Assembly: GCA_017626325.1 (NCBI GenBank)
Contig: JAGAIZ010000058.1
Coordinates: forward strand, 1 to 62,229
DNA: 62,229 nucleotides
Direction: 5' to 3'
Source: Lachnospiraceae bacterium
Lineage (GTDB): Bacteria; Bacillota; Clostridia; Lachnospirales; Lachnospiraceae
Position numbers and translations under genes: made by a program. Shown in pieces: positions 25,259 through 33,078 of this stretch. Numbering within the stretch: position 1 is the first letter of the stretch; the number at the start of each line of letters is the position of its first letter. The notes under the pieces are model-generated. The model was not told the origin of the DNA. It saw nothing but the letters and a program-made list of their open reading frames with translations, and did no database searches.

Positions 25259-26054
25259 ACAGTGTATGGGAGAGAGCCTTAATTCCCGTCAGAAGTCCAT
25301 TATTGACCGCTGTGTGAGAAAGCTCTATATCGACATTGCAAGAAGCAGGGAGAAATATGTGCCTGTCATGTCGGACTTCTATGATATTTTAATGGAACAG
25401 CCGGAGGAAGAAGCAAAAGATATATCACTTTCCTTAGAGCTTTTTGTAAACGGTTCCCTGAATATTTTTAACCATCAGACAAATGTGGATGTGGATAACC
25501 GCTTTACGGTCTATGGAATCCGTGACTTAGGTACGGAGCTGTCCCCTATTACCATGCTTGTTATGATGGAGAGTATCCAGAACCGTATCATTGCAAACGG
25601 AAAGCGGGGTGTGGCAACATGGCTCTACATTGATGAGTTCCATGTGCTGCTTAATTCGGAGTATTCTGCAAAATATTTACAGCAGTTGTGGAAAAAGGTG
25701 AGAAAGCAGGGCGGCTTGTGTACAGGCATCACACAGAACGTGGTCGATCTGTTACAGAATTACACCGCTACCACCATGTTTGCAAACTCCGAGTTTGTTG
25801 CACTGTTAAAGCAGGCAAATACGGACAGTGCGAGAATGGCAGAGGTCATCGGAGTATCAGAGGCACAGCTACGGTTTGTAACCAACACATCAAGCGGCAT
25901 GGGACTTATGAAGTGTGGAAATGTGGTAATTCCGTTTGACAATACCGTTGCGAAAGGCTCTGACCTCTATAACCTGTTTAATACCAATATCCATGAGAAA
26001 ATTGCGGCAGAAAAAGCGGCAGAAAAAGGAAAAAATGCGGTTGACATCGGATGA
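25248..26054 (+). pseudogene. VirB4-like conjugation ATPase, 3' fragment
   Basis: In the frame restored by one base, GLCEQCMGESLNSRQKSIID continues to the end of the ATPase: WLYIDEFHVLLNSEYSAKYL (Asp-Glu motif), GGLCTGITQNVVDLLQN and a terminal AEKAAEKGKNAVDIG. The C-terminal end seems natural. Together with the preceding fragment this is the ATP-hydrolysing half of the DNA-transfer motor, without its N-terminus and therefore not functional. Confidence 0.85.
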
Positions 26055-26217
26055 TTTCCATGCTAGATTATAGGTAATGAAAAGCTTTAGTGCTTTTGCG
26101 GCGATAGAGAGGAGCTACCCGTCCCGGCTTTGCGGGCGATAGAAATACAAAGTTAGCCTCTGCCTATGGAATTATCATAGGACTGCTCCCAGAATTGCAA
26201 TTCAAAAAAGAAAAGTT

Positions 26218-26250
26218 AAGCCTGAGCCTAACAGCCCAGGCATTTTTCTT
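26218..26250 (+). terminator. Terminator before the PBECR4 gene
   Basis: GCCTG at 26220-26224 pairs with CAGGC at 26237-26241, followed by ATTTTTCTTTT. The rest of 26055-26217 holds only a small CCCG/CGGG hairpin near 26128 and no gene. Confidence 0.6.
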
Positions 26251-26301
26251 TTATGGAAACAGGATGCTTCCATTTTCTGTGTTGAGGATAAGGATGGTTT
26301 T

Positions 26302-27156
26302 ATGAAAGATACCCGCTTGTTGAAAATATTTAATGATACCAAAGAGGTACTGTGCAGGTATGATTATTATATTCATACTGCAAAACGAATACTGCATCTG
26401 ACAAATACGGAACTTAAAATACCTCATTTGATGGGGCTTCAATATGTTGGCAGACCGAATCAGTATGCAGGAGATTTTGGCGTATATGCAGTAAAAAAGG
26501 GCAGAATTACACAGGAATCATTAGAAAAGCTTGTCAGGAAGTATTATAGAACGAAAGAAAAACAGGATAGAATGTTAAAACTGATACATTTGAAGCTGGA
26601 TTATCTTTATCTTCTGCCGGAAATGTTCTGCTCTTATTCAAAGCTGTATCTTTTTGATATGAACCATAACCCGGATTCGGAATTTGACAGCGACTATCTT
26701 CTGATTCACAGAATGGAGGATAAGGTACTCCATTTGGGAATAGTCAAAGCGCAGGGGAAAGAAAAGGGGTTGTGCCATTGTAACTCTTTTATCACAACGT
26801 ATGTTGCGGAAAAGGACTATGATATTCTGTATCGTGATCTGGCGCATTCCTATGAGATTACTAAAATAGTCCGTGAGGATAAGATAACAAAACAGGCAGA
26901 GGTTATTTATCAGAGTGAGCAGGCGGTTCTTAGAGAAAAATCAGGCATTGAAAAAATGCTGTATGCAGTCGGGATAGAGCCGGAAGAAAAGCTGGTAAGA
27001 TATATTATGAAGCTGAATGTAAAATTCGGCGAATATCATACGCTGGATATGCTTTCGGACACAGAACAGCTTATGAAAAAATGTCATGACAAACGGGCGG
27101 AGGCTTTGGTTAAGGATTCTATCAGTTTGTGGAGGAATCACACAGATGGCATATAA
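26302..27156 (+). CDS. PBECR4-domain protein (Barnase/EndoU/ColicinE5-RelE-like nuclease fold)
   Basis: The 284-residue protein matches the PBECR4 family of Clostridial mobile elements: FNDTKEVLCRYDYYIHTAKR, LGIVKAQGKEKGLCHCNSFI, then a helical tail (about 190-284). The fold is related to small toxin RNases; a metal-free RNase role is predicted for the family but unproven. It looks complete although its neighbours are broken. It overlaps the next gene by 11 bases, which implies translational coupling. Confidence 0.8.
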   Translation: MKDTRLLKIFNDTKEVLCRYDYYIHTAKRILHLTNTELKIPHLMGLQYVGRPNQYAGDFGVYAVKKGRITQESLEKLVRKYYRTKEKQDRMLKLIHLKLDYLYLLPEMFCSYSKLYLFDMNHNPDSEFDSDYLLIHRMEDKVLHLGIVKAQGKEKGLCHCNSFITTYVAEKDYDILYRDLAHSYEITKIVREDKITKQAEVIYQSEQAVLREKSGIEKMLYAVGIEPEEKLVRYIMKLNVKFGEYHTLDMLSDTEQLMKKCHDKRAEALVKDSISLWRNHTDGI

Positions 27157-27379
27157 GCAGGAACTTTGGGATGAGGCGAAAAGAAAATGCCATTTAGGAG
27201 AGGAAGAAATCCGCATGGCAAAAGAGATGGGGTTAAATCCGAAAAGCCTGATTAAGAATATTCCCAATAAAAAGGAAATGTGGAAAGCTCCGGTAAAAGA
27301 CTGGATTCACGATATGTATGAAAAGAGACAGAGAAAATCGGAGCAGAAAGCAAAGCGGAAAAAAGAGAATAAACAGTAA
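27146..27379 (+). CDS. Small basic conserved ICE protein
   Basis: The 77-residue Lys/Arg-rich protein (KQELWDEAKRKCHLGEEEIR, EMGLNPKSLIKNIPNKKEMW, KAPVKDWIHDMYEKR) is a type regularly found with PBECR4 genes in Clostridial elements. No function is known. The ATG at 27146 lies in the end of the PBECR4 gene, with GGAGG at 27131-27135 at 10 bases. A terminator follows. Confidence 0.7.
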   Translation: MAYKQELWDEAKRKCHLGEEEIRMAKEMGLNPKSLIKNIPNKKEMWKAPVKDWIHDMYEKRQRKSEQKAKRKKENKQ

Positions 27380-27384
27380 ATCAC

Positions 27385-27419
27385 AGCATCTAAGCCATTG
27401 GTTTAGGTGCTATTTTTTT
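27385..27419 (+). terminator. Terminator after small ICE protein
   Basis: AGCATCTAAGCC pairs with GGTTTAGGTGCT (loop ATT), followed by ATTTTTTT. Confidence 0.85.
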
Positions 27420-27448
27420 ACTCTTTTTCAGGAAGAAGGTGAGGAAAT

Positions 27449-28087
27449 TTGAACATTAAAAAAGTGGATGACAAGCCTATGGTTATCCACACGAAGGAAA
27501 AGACAAAGCTCCATGTGAAAGCTGCGCCGGAGACAAAGCTCAAGGGCAGAAATGTCCTCACGGTAGACAGAAGCCCGAAGATCGTGGGAGCTGTGAATTT
27601 TGACAACAGACCACAGTTTACGGAAATGATAGAACTGGCAAAACAGGGGAAAATCGACTGCATTATGGTAAAGGATTTCTCCCGGTTTGGCAGGGATTAT
27701 GTGGAACTTGGTAATTATCTGGAGCAGTTATTCCCTTTCATGGGTGTGCGGTTTATCTCCGTAAATGATAATTATGACAGTGCAGAGCTTGCAGACGGAA
27801 CAACCGGAGGATTGGATGTTGCATTTAAGAACCTGATCTATGATTATTACAGCAGGGAGATGTCAAAAAAGCAGAAAATCGCTTGGAAGCGCATGGCGGA
27901 GAAAGGACAGTATAATGCTACCTGTGCCTTATATGGCTACCGCAAATCTAAGGAAGATAAACACAAGTTAGTAATCGAGCCAGAGGAAGCAGCGGTTGTC
28001 AGAGAGATTTTCGATATGAAGATAGCGGGAATCGGCACAACGCACATTGCAAAATCACTCAATCGAAAAACGGTAGGCTTCTTTTAA
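27449..28087 (+). pseudogene. Chimera: mobilome protein N-terminus fused to a truncated serine recombinase
   Basis: Residues 1-49 (MNIKKVDDKPMVIHTKEKTK, GRNVLTVDRSPKI) are the start of an ICE protein seen before mobilome membrane proteins. From residue 50 the frame is the middle of a large serine recombinase (NFDNRPQFTEMIELAKQGKI, VKDFSRFGRDYVELGNYLEQ) and ends at AKSLNRKTVGFF. The catalytic-Ser N-terminus, zinc ribbon and coiled coil are lost, so it cannot recombine DNA. The fusion marks a deletion with one end near 27595. It starts at TTG with AGGTGAGG upstream. Confidence 0.8.
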
Positions 28088-28152
28088 TAGGGAAAAAAGC
28101 GGCGTTTAAGGGTGGAGGTTTAAGTCAAAAAACGATGACCACAAGATGTTGA

Positions 28153-28413
28153 TTGTATCAATTTGGACACGCAATATGGTGGTATGACATGCCCCAGGCG
28201 CTGTACAGCTTTTTTGATGAATACGACTTCTCCGGTAAGACGATCATTCCGTTCAATGTCCACAACGGGAGCCGTTTTTCCGGTACGATTGATACAATGA
28301 AAGAGTTGGAGCCGGATGCCGCAGTGATTGAAGATGGATTTACTGTCAGCGAGCGGGATGTAGCGGAAGCATCAGAGAATGTTGCCGAATGGCTGGACGG
28401 ACTTGGCTATTAA
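28153..28413 (+). pseudogene. Flavodoxin, C-terminal fragment
   Basis: The 86-codon frame carries HAIWWYDMPQALYSFFDEYD, FSGKTIIPFNVHNG and DGFTVSERDVAEASENV, the second half of a Lachnospiraceae flavodoxin (usual PIWWYDMP and H-G-S-G loops). The FMN phosphate-binding N-terminal half is absent because the ICE scar begins at about 28165. HNGSRFSG replaces the expected HGGSGFSG. DUF4405 follows, so this was probably a redox operon driven by the upstream regulators. Confidence 0.75.
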
Positions 28414-28444
28414 GAAGGGAGTGAATGTAAAGGAGGCGATCAGA

Positions 28445-29134
28445 GTGAACCCCAAAATGATTGTGAAAATATGTGTGGATATCGGCATGACGATTGCTTT
28501 GCTGCTGCTTATGCCCTATGAGCTGGTTGGTCAGGCAGCCCATGAGTGGATCGGGATTGGAATTTTCATTCTTTTTATCGTTCATCATATCTTAAATAGG
28601 AAATGGAGTCGGAATGCGCTCAAAGGGAAATACACGCCGCTGCGAATCTGGCAGACCATATTGGTGATCTTGGTGCTGGCCTCCATGATTGGTTCTATGG
28701 TCAGCGGTGTCATTCTTTCCCGCCATGCCCTTTCTTTTCTGCCAATCAGCGGCGGACGTTCTTTTGGAAGAAGCCTGCACATGCTCGCCTCCTACTGGGG
28801 CTTTGTTCTGATGTCCTTACATCTGGGTCTGCATTGGAGCATGATGATGGGAATGGCGAAAAGAGCGGTAAAGAAACCATCTGCTGTTCGTACATGGATA
28901 CTGCGCGTTCTGGCATTGGCGATTGCCGGATATGGTGTGTTCGCCTTTGTCAAACGGGAAATTGGAAGCTATATGCTTCTGAAAATACAGTTTGTGTTCT
29001 TTGATTTTGAAGAGCCGCTGTTTTTCTTCTTCTTGGATTATTTGGCAATCATGGGTCTGTTTGTATTCATCGGCCATTATCTTGCGGAGATTTTGAGATA
29101 TTGCAGCCGAAAGAGGAAACAGGCATTAGAATGA
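28445..29134 (+). CDS. DUF4405-family membrane protein (cytochrome b-like)
   Basis: The 229-residue protein has five or six membrane helices (for example VDIGMTIALLLLMPY, IGIGIFILFIVHHIL, WGFVLMSLHLGLHWSMMMGM). Several membrane His (HHIL, LHMLASYWG, LHLGLHW) are placed as in heme-binding DUF4405 proteins, so an electron-transfer role with the neighbouring flavodoxin is likely. It starts at GTG 28445 because GGAGG at 28432-28436 is 8 bases away; an ATG at 28457 is possible. Confidence 0.85.
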   Translation: MNPKMIVKICVDIGMTIALLLLMPYELVGQAAHEWIGIGIFILFIVHHILNRKWSRNALKGKYTPLRIWQTILVILVLASMIGSMVSGVILSRHALSFLPISGGRSFGRSLHMLASYWGFVLMSLHLGLHWSMMMGMAKRAVKKPSAVRTWILRVLALAIAGYGVFAFVKREIGSYMLLKIQFVFFDFEEPLFFFFLDYLAIMGLFVFIGHYLAEILRYCSRKRKQALE

Positions 29135-29238
29135 AAAGCAGGCAGAGCAGAGGAATCCACTCCTTCATTCAGAATGTCAATTTGTCTGACCAAAGGGGGG
29201 TCTGGCGGCGGCTTTATCAGTACAAGACACCAGCCGCC

Positions 29239-30486
29239 CTATTCCTTCGCCTGCTGTTTCTTCCGGGACTTCTCCTGATACATGAAAGCGTCCGCTTCCC
29301 TGGCAAGGGTGTCCACATCGATTTTGCGGTCTTCGGAGTAAGCGGTTCCGATACTTGCGGAAATGCATTGGAAGTGCTCATATTGCGCAAAGGCTTTGTC
29401 GAGCTCTTGCTGGAGCCAAATCCTTTGCTGCTCTATTTCCTGTCTGGTCTGGGCGCCGATTCGAATCAGCATGAACTCATCGCCGCCGATTCTCGCGATC
29501 AGATCGTCCGGCATACACTTCTGCAGGACTTCCGTAGCGACGAGCAAAGCCCGGTCTCCTTCATGATGTCCGAACGCGTCATTGACGCTTTTGAAATTAT
29601 CAAGATCGAGATAATATATGGTCATAGGAAGGTCTTTGTTTTTATCCACATATTCATAGACATAGCGCCGGTTGTAAAGCTTTGTGAGGAAGTCTGTATT
29701 TGCGTTGGTGATGATCATCTGCTCGTAAAGACGTTCCTGCGTGACGTCGGTGGCTACGCCTACTGTTCCCATGACGCTTCCGTCAAGATCAAACAAAGGA
29801 GACTTATATGTTTTGAGCATTCTCATATCATCCCGGATCTTAACATTTTCGTCAAAGACACAGGTTTTTCTTTTCTCCATGACTTCGTATTCCGATTCCA
29901 TGCAGATGTATTCGCCTTTGGCGTATTCGTCCGGCTCTATATCCCAGATATAATAATGGCCTCTGCCTTCGATCTGCTCCGACGTCTTATTGACCGCTTT
30001 GCAGAAACTGTCGTTTACTTTTATATGAGCGCCGTTTTTGTCCTTATACCAGATCAGGTGCGGAACGCTGTTGATGGTAGTGTCAAGATAACTTCTGGTG
30101 AGCCATAAGTCTTTTTTCAGCTTATAGGTCTGCTGCCATCTCAGGAAACGGAATTTCAACTCATCTTCTGTCATGGGTAACGTCCAGATATCTGCGATTT
30201 GGGTCAAATCGCAGCTCATAAGCGCAATGGTCTGTTCCGGTTCGGCAAGCAGAATTACTTCGGCGTCTTCCTTTTTGCGCATGAGAATTTGAGCCAGAAT
30301 CGACTTGGCGTCTTTGTTCTGCAGGCAGGCATAGATGACGTCTGCCCGGGCAATGCATAGGTCTTCCGGCTGGTCATTTTCCGCAAATGAATGGGTAAAA
30401 TGTTCCAGAGGGAGGGCGCTTTTTATGATCTTAGTCAGATTTTCCTGCTGTCCAATAAGGTAAAATTGAATGTCGCAATGATACAT
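29239..30486 (-). CDS. PAS-GGDEF diguanylate cyclase
   Basis: The 415-residue protein has a divergent N-terminal REC-like segment (1-115, without the Asp pattern), a PAS domain at about 130-250 (YLDTTINSVPHLIWYKDKNG, MGTVGVATDVTQERLYEQM) and a GGDEF domain with NTDFLTKLYNRRY, YYLDLDNFKSVND and an intact RIGGDEFML site. It should make cyclic di-GMP from GTP. The inhibitory RxxD site before GGDEF reads MPDD, so product feedback is probably absent. No membrane helix. It lies convergent with DUF4405 and alone on the minus strand. Confidence 0.92.
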   Translation of the reverse strand: MYHCDIQFYLIGQQENLTKIIKSALPLEHFTHSFAENDQPEDLCIARADVIYACLQNKDAKSILAQILMRKKEDAEVILLAEPEQTIALMSCDLTQIADIWTLPMTEDELKFRFLRWQQTYKLKKDLWLTRSYLDTTINSVPHLIWYKDKNGAHIKVNDSFCKAVNKTSEQIEGRGHYYIWDIEPDEYAKGEYICMESEYEVMEKRKTCVFDENVKIRDDMRMLKTYKSPLFDLDGSVMGTVGVATDVTQERLYEQMIITNANTDFLTKLYNRRYVYEYVDKNKDLPMTIYYLDLDNFKSVNDAFGHHEGDRALLVATEVLQKCMPDDLIARIGGDEFMLIRIGAQTRQEIEQQRIWLQQELDKAFAQYEHFQCISASIGTAYSEDRKIDVDTLAREADAFMYQEKSRKKQQAKE

Positions 30487-30667
30487 TATGGTGTCCTTTC
30501 GGGTAAATATCTGTTGTAAGTTGTTACATAGTAAATATTGGATCCATTATAGCAGATTTTTTGGATATAGGCAAATTAAGTATTCCTGCAGAGCGTCTTT
30601 GGGCGTCCCGGCAATCATAGTTGAGTCCCGCCCGTTCATAAGCCTGCAGACATGGAAAGTAAGAAAG

Positions 30668-30703
30668 ATGAGAAACGTAAGAAACATGAGAAACGTAAGA
30701 AAA
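30668..30703. repeat. Tandem 18-base repeat, two copies
   Basis: ATGAGAAACGTAAGAAAC at 30668-30685 is repeated with one change at 30686-30703, directly before the terminator of the alcohol dehydrogenase. Confidence 0.8.
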
Positions 30704-30752
30704 CCGGGAAAACGCCCGTGATGCGTCGCACCACGGGCTGATTTCCCGGTTT
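30703..30752 (-). terminator. Terminator of alcohol dehydrogenase
   Basis: CCGGGAAA with GCCCGTG pairs with CACGGGC and TTTCCCGG around a short loop; on the minus strand A-rich flanks become T-rich. Strong two-part hairpin. Confidence 0.75.
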
Positions 30753-30770
30753 GCTGACCGTTTGGAAAAG

Positions 30771-31988
30771 TTAGAAATCTACGTCTGTATCATAATAGCA
30801 GCACTTTAACAGCTTCTCCATCTCCTCCTGGCTGGGCTGACGGGGATTGGAGCCTGTGCAGGCGTCTAAGAGAGCGTTTTTGGCGATCTCGGGCAGTCTC
30901 TCCAGGAAGACGTCCTCCGGTACAAAGCCCTGCTCTGCAGGGTAGCTGTCGGGACCGTAATGCTTGATACAGTGGGGTATGTTCAGATCGTCGTTCATCT
31001 TTCTTAAGTAGGCGATCAGCAGGTCCACCTTCTCCTCTAAGGTATTGCCGCCCAGATTCATGAAATCGGCGATTTCGCCGTAGCGCGCTTTGGCTGTCTC
31101 ATCCTTGGCGTTGAAGGCGATGACCTTAGGCAGATACATGGCGTTGGCAGCGCCGTGGATGATGTGTGCGCCTAAGTCCGCGAAAGCGGCTCCGGTCTTA
31201 TGTGCCATGGAGTGCACGATACCCAGCAGGGCGTTGGAGAATGCCATACCTGCCAGACACTGGGCGTTGTGCATGGAATCGCGTTTCGCCATATCGCCGT
31301 TGTAGGAAGCCACCAGATCGCGCTGAATCATCTTGACAGCGTGCAGCGCCAGCGGGTCTGTGTAATCGCAGTTGGCAGTAGAAACGTAGGCTTCGATGGC
31401 GTGAGTCATGGCGTCCATACCGGTATGCGCTACCAGCTTCTGGGGCATGGTCTCCGCCAGCTCCGGGTCAACGATGGCCACATCGGGCGTGATCTCGAAG
31501 TCGGCGATGGGGTATTTGATGCCCTTGTTATAATCGGTGATAATCGAGAAGGCAGTTACCTCGGTAGCGGTTCCGGAGGTGGAAGAAATCGCACAGAACT
31601 GCGCTTTCTTACGAAGCTTCGGAATACCGAATACCTTGCACATATCCTCGAAGGTGATGTCGGGATATTCGTATTTGATCCACATAGCCTTGGCAGCGTC
31701 GATGGGAGAGCCGCCGCCCATGGCAACAATCCAGTCCGGCTCAAAAGCAAGCATTGCCTCTGCGCCCTTCATAACCGTCTCGACGGAAGGGTCAGGTTCG
31801 ATGCCCTCGAAGAGCATAACTTCCATGCCTGCCTCTTCCAGATAAGCCTTGGCGCGATCCAGGAAACCGAATCGTTTCATAGAGCCGCCGCCCACGCAAA
31901 TCATCGCTTTTTTGCCCTCGAAGGTCTTCAGCGCCTCCAAAGCGCCCTTGCCGTGATACAGATTACGGGGTAATGTAAATCTTGCCAT
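30771..31988 (-). CDS. Iron-containing alcohol dehydrogenase
   Basis: The 405-residue protein is a group III dehydrogenase. MARFTLPRNLYHGKGALEAL opens it, MICVGGGSMKRFGFLDRA and AMGGGSPIDAAKAMWIKYEY bind NAD(P), and the metal ligands lie in AHTGMDAMTHAIEAY, GIVHSMAHKTGAAFADL and GAHIIHGAANAMYL. Length is normal. A longer reading to 32102 exists, but the GGAGGAC at 31991-31997 (minus strand) fixes the start at 31988. It acts in fermentation, reducing aldehyde with NAD(P)H. Weak promoter elements lie about 75 bases upstream. Confidence 0.94.
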   Translation of the reverse strand: MARFTLPRNLYHGKGALEALKTFEGKKAMICVGGGSMKRFGFLDRAKAYLEEAGMEVMLFEGIEPDPSVETVMKGAEAMLAFEPDWIVAMGGGSPIDAAKAMWIKYEYPDITFEDMCKVFGIPKLRKKAQFCAISSTSGTATEVTAFSIITDYNKGIKYPIADFEITPDVAIVDPELAETMPQKLVAHTGMDAMTHAIEAYVSTANCDYTDPLALHAVKMIQRDLVASYNGDMAKRDSMHNAQCLAGMAFSNALLGIVHSMAHKTGAAFADLGAHIIHGAANAMYLPKVIAFNAKDETAKARYGEIADFMNLGGNTLEEKVDLLIAYLRKMNDDLNIPHCIKHYGPDSYPAEQGFVPEDVFLERLPEIAKNALLDACTGSNPRQPSQEEMEKLLKCCYYDTDVDF

Positions 31989-32060
31989 ATGTCCTCCATT
32001 CTGTTGCGTCTGCAACGATAGTGTGAAAAGATTGTTAATTAAATAACAAATTGTGCTATT

Positions 32061-32089
32061 ATCATACCACAGGATGAAGAAAAAGAAAA
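32061..32089 (-). promoter_or_regulatory. Possible promoter of alcohol dehydrogenase
   Basis: On the minus strand TTTTCT (32084-32089), 17 bases, TATGAT (32061-32066). Confidence 0.4.
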
Positions 32090-32143
32090 GTAAAATTCCC
32101 ATAAAGTGGATTGCCCGTCGAAGAGGATTTCCCGGGAAGGGGG

Positions 32144-32172
32144 TTGTTATTTGCGGGAAAATACCGTAAACT
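32144..32172 (+). promoter_or_regulatory. Promoter of the SBP-kinase-Hpt operon (motif shared with 47000)
   Basis: TTGTTA at 32144-32149, 17-base spacer, TAAACT at 32167-32172. The spacer end and -10 (AAATACCGTAAACT, 32159-32172) are identical to 47015-47028 upstream of the second Hpt gene. Confidence 0.6.
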
Positions 32173-32244
32173 GAAACCAGATTGGCGAAATGTTGAGGAT
32201 CGCTTCGCTATGTTCTACTGCGGTTGCGGGAAAGAGGAATGTAT

Positions 32245-33078
32245 ATGAAGAAATGGAAAGCGGCAGCGGCCGCCTGCGGCACGGCAGTCATGCTGGCAGC
32301 AGGGATTATGGGCTGCGGGCAGCAGGATATATTGAATACGGAGACGGAGAGCGATTTGCCGGTACTGGTGGTCGGGGTGGATCATTATGAGCCTTACAGT
32401 TACCAGGATGAGGAAGGCAATTTCGTTGGCATCGATGTGGAGCTTGCTAAAGAGGCGTGCAGACGGATGGGTTATACGCCGGTTTTTAAACAGGTGGTAT
32501 GGGAACAGAAGGATCAGTGGCTGGCAGACGGCGAGATAGACTGTATCTGGAGCTGCTATACCATGACGGGCAGGGAAGAGCTGTATGCCTGGGCGGGGCC
32601 TTATCTGTACAGCGTGCAGACAGTTGTAGTGCGCGCAGACAGCGGTATTGAGACGCTTAAGGATTTAGAAGGAAGAAGGGTTGCGGTGCAGACCACCACC
32701 AAACCGGAGAGCCTGTTTTTGCGCAGAGAAGACGCCCATATCCCTGAGGTAGGCGGGTTGTACAGCGTTTCTACTATAGAGGATTTGTATGCCAGTCTGC
32801 GGTGCGGCTATGTGGACGCCATTTCCGGGCATGAGAGCGCGATGAATATGTTTATTGCCACAGACCCGGAGCAGTATACGATGCTGAGCGAAGAACTCTA
32901 CGTCTCGGGGCTTGGGATTGCCTTTAAGAAGGAGACGGGGCAGGAGCAGGCGGAGGCACTGATGCGGACTGTTCAGGAGATGAAGGAGGACGGTACAGTC
33001 CGCGAAATAGTGGAGAAATACGGGTTAAATGTGAGTAAGGCGTTTGGGGAGGCGGTGAAAGCAGATGACACATGGTAA
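32245..33078 (+). CDS. Solute-binding lipoprotein (SBP_bac_3), orphan
   Basis: The 277-residue protein has a lipoprotein signal (KKWKAAAAACGTAVMLAAG, lipobox IMGC) and a family 3 periplasmic-binding domain (VVGVDHYEPYSYQDEEGNFV, GIDVELAKEACRRMGY, VWEQKDQWLADGEIDCIW, LEGRRVAVQTTTKPESL). It would sit anchored outside the membrane and bind a small polar ligand such as an amino acid. No ABC permease or ATPase gene is adjacent; instead it overlaps a hybrid kinase gene by 14 bases. The likely role is ligand sensing for that kinase. ATG 32245 follows GAGG at 8 bases. Confidence 0.92.
   Translation: MKKWKAAAAACGTAVMLAAGIMGCGQQDILNTETESDLPVLVVGVDHYEPYSYQDEEGNFVGIDVELAKEACRRMGYTPVFKQVVWEQKDQWLADGEIDCIWSCYTMTGREELYAWAGPYLYSVQTVVVRADSGIETLKDLEGRRVAVQTTTKPESLFLRREDAHIPEVGGLYSVSTIEDLYASLRCGYVDAISGHESAMNMFIATDPEQYTMLSEELYVSGLGIAFKKETGQEQAEALMRTVQEMKEDGTVREIVEKYGLNVSKAFGEAVKADDTW

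Larger units (their letters stand above)
24710..28165. mobile_element. Scar of a conjugative element between a LysR and a flavodoxin gene
   Basis: The left edge cuts LysR after codon 84 and the right edge enters a flavodoxin gene in its second half. Between lie a VirB4 ATPase piece without its N-terminus and with a frameshift, a PBECR4 protein, a small conserved element protein, and a chimera of a mobilome protein start with a serine recombinase. This is a heavily deleted ICE. AT content and codon style match the island at 1-14250 more than the backbone. Confidence 0.7.

Noticed and set aside
29204-29238. GGCGGCT/AGCCGCC hairpin as terminator of the diguanylate cyclase
   Set aside because: No T tract on either strand; left unannotated.
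29101-30108. 335-codon plus-strand frame opposite the diguanylate cyclase
   Set aside because: It is antisense to a clear PAS-GGDEF gene with all motifs; no ribosome site or recognisable domain.
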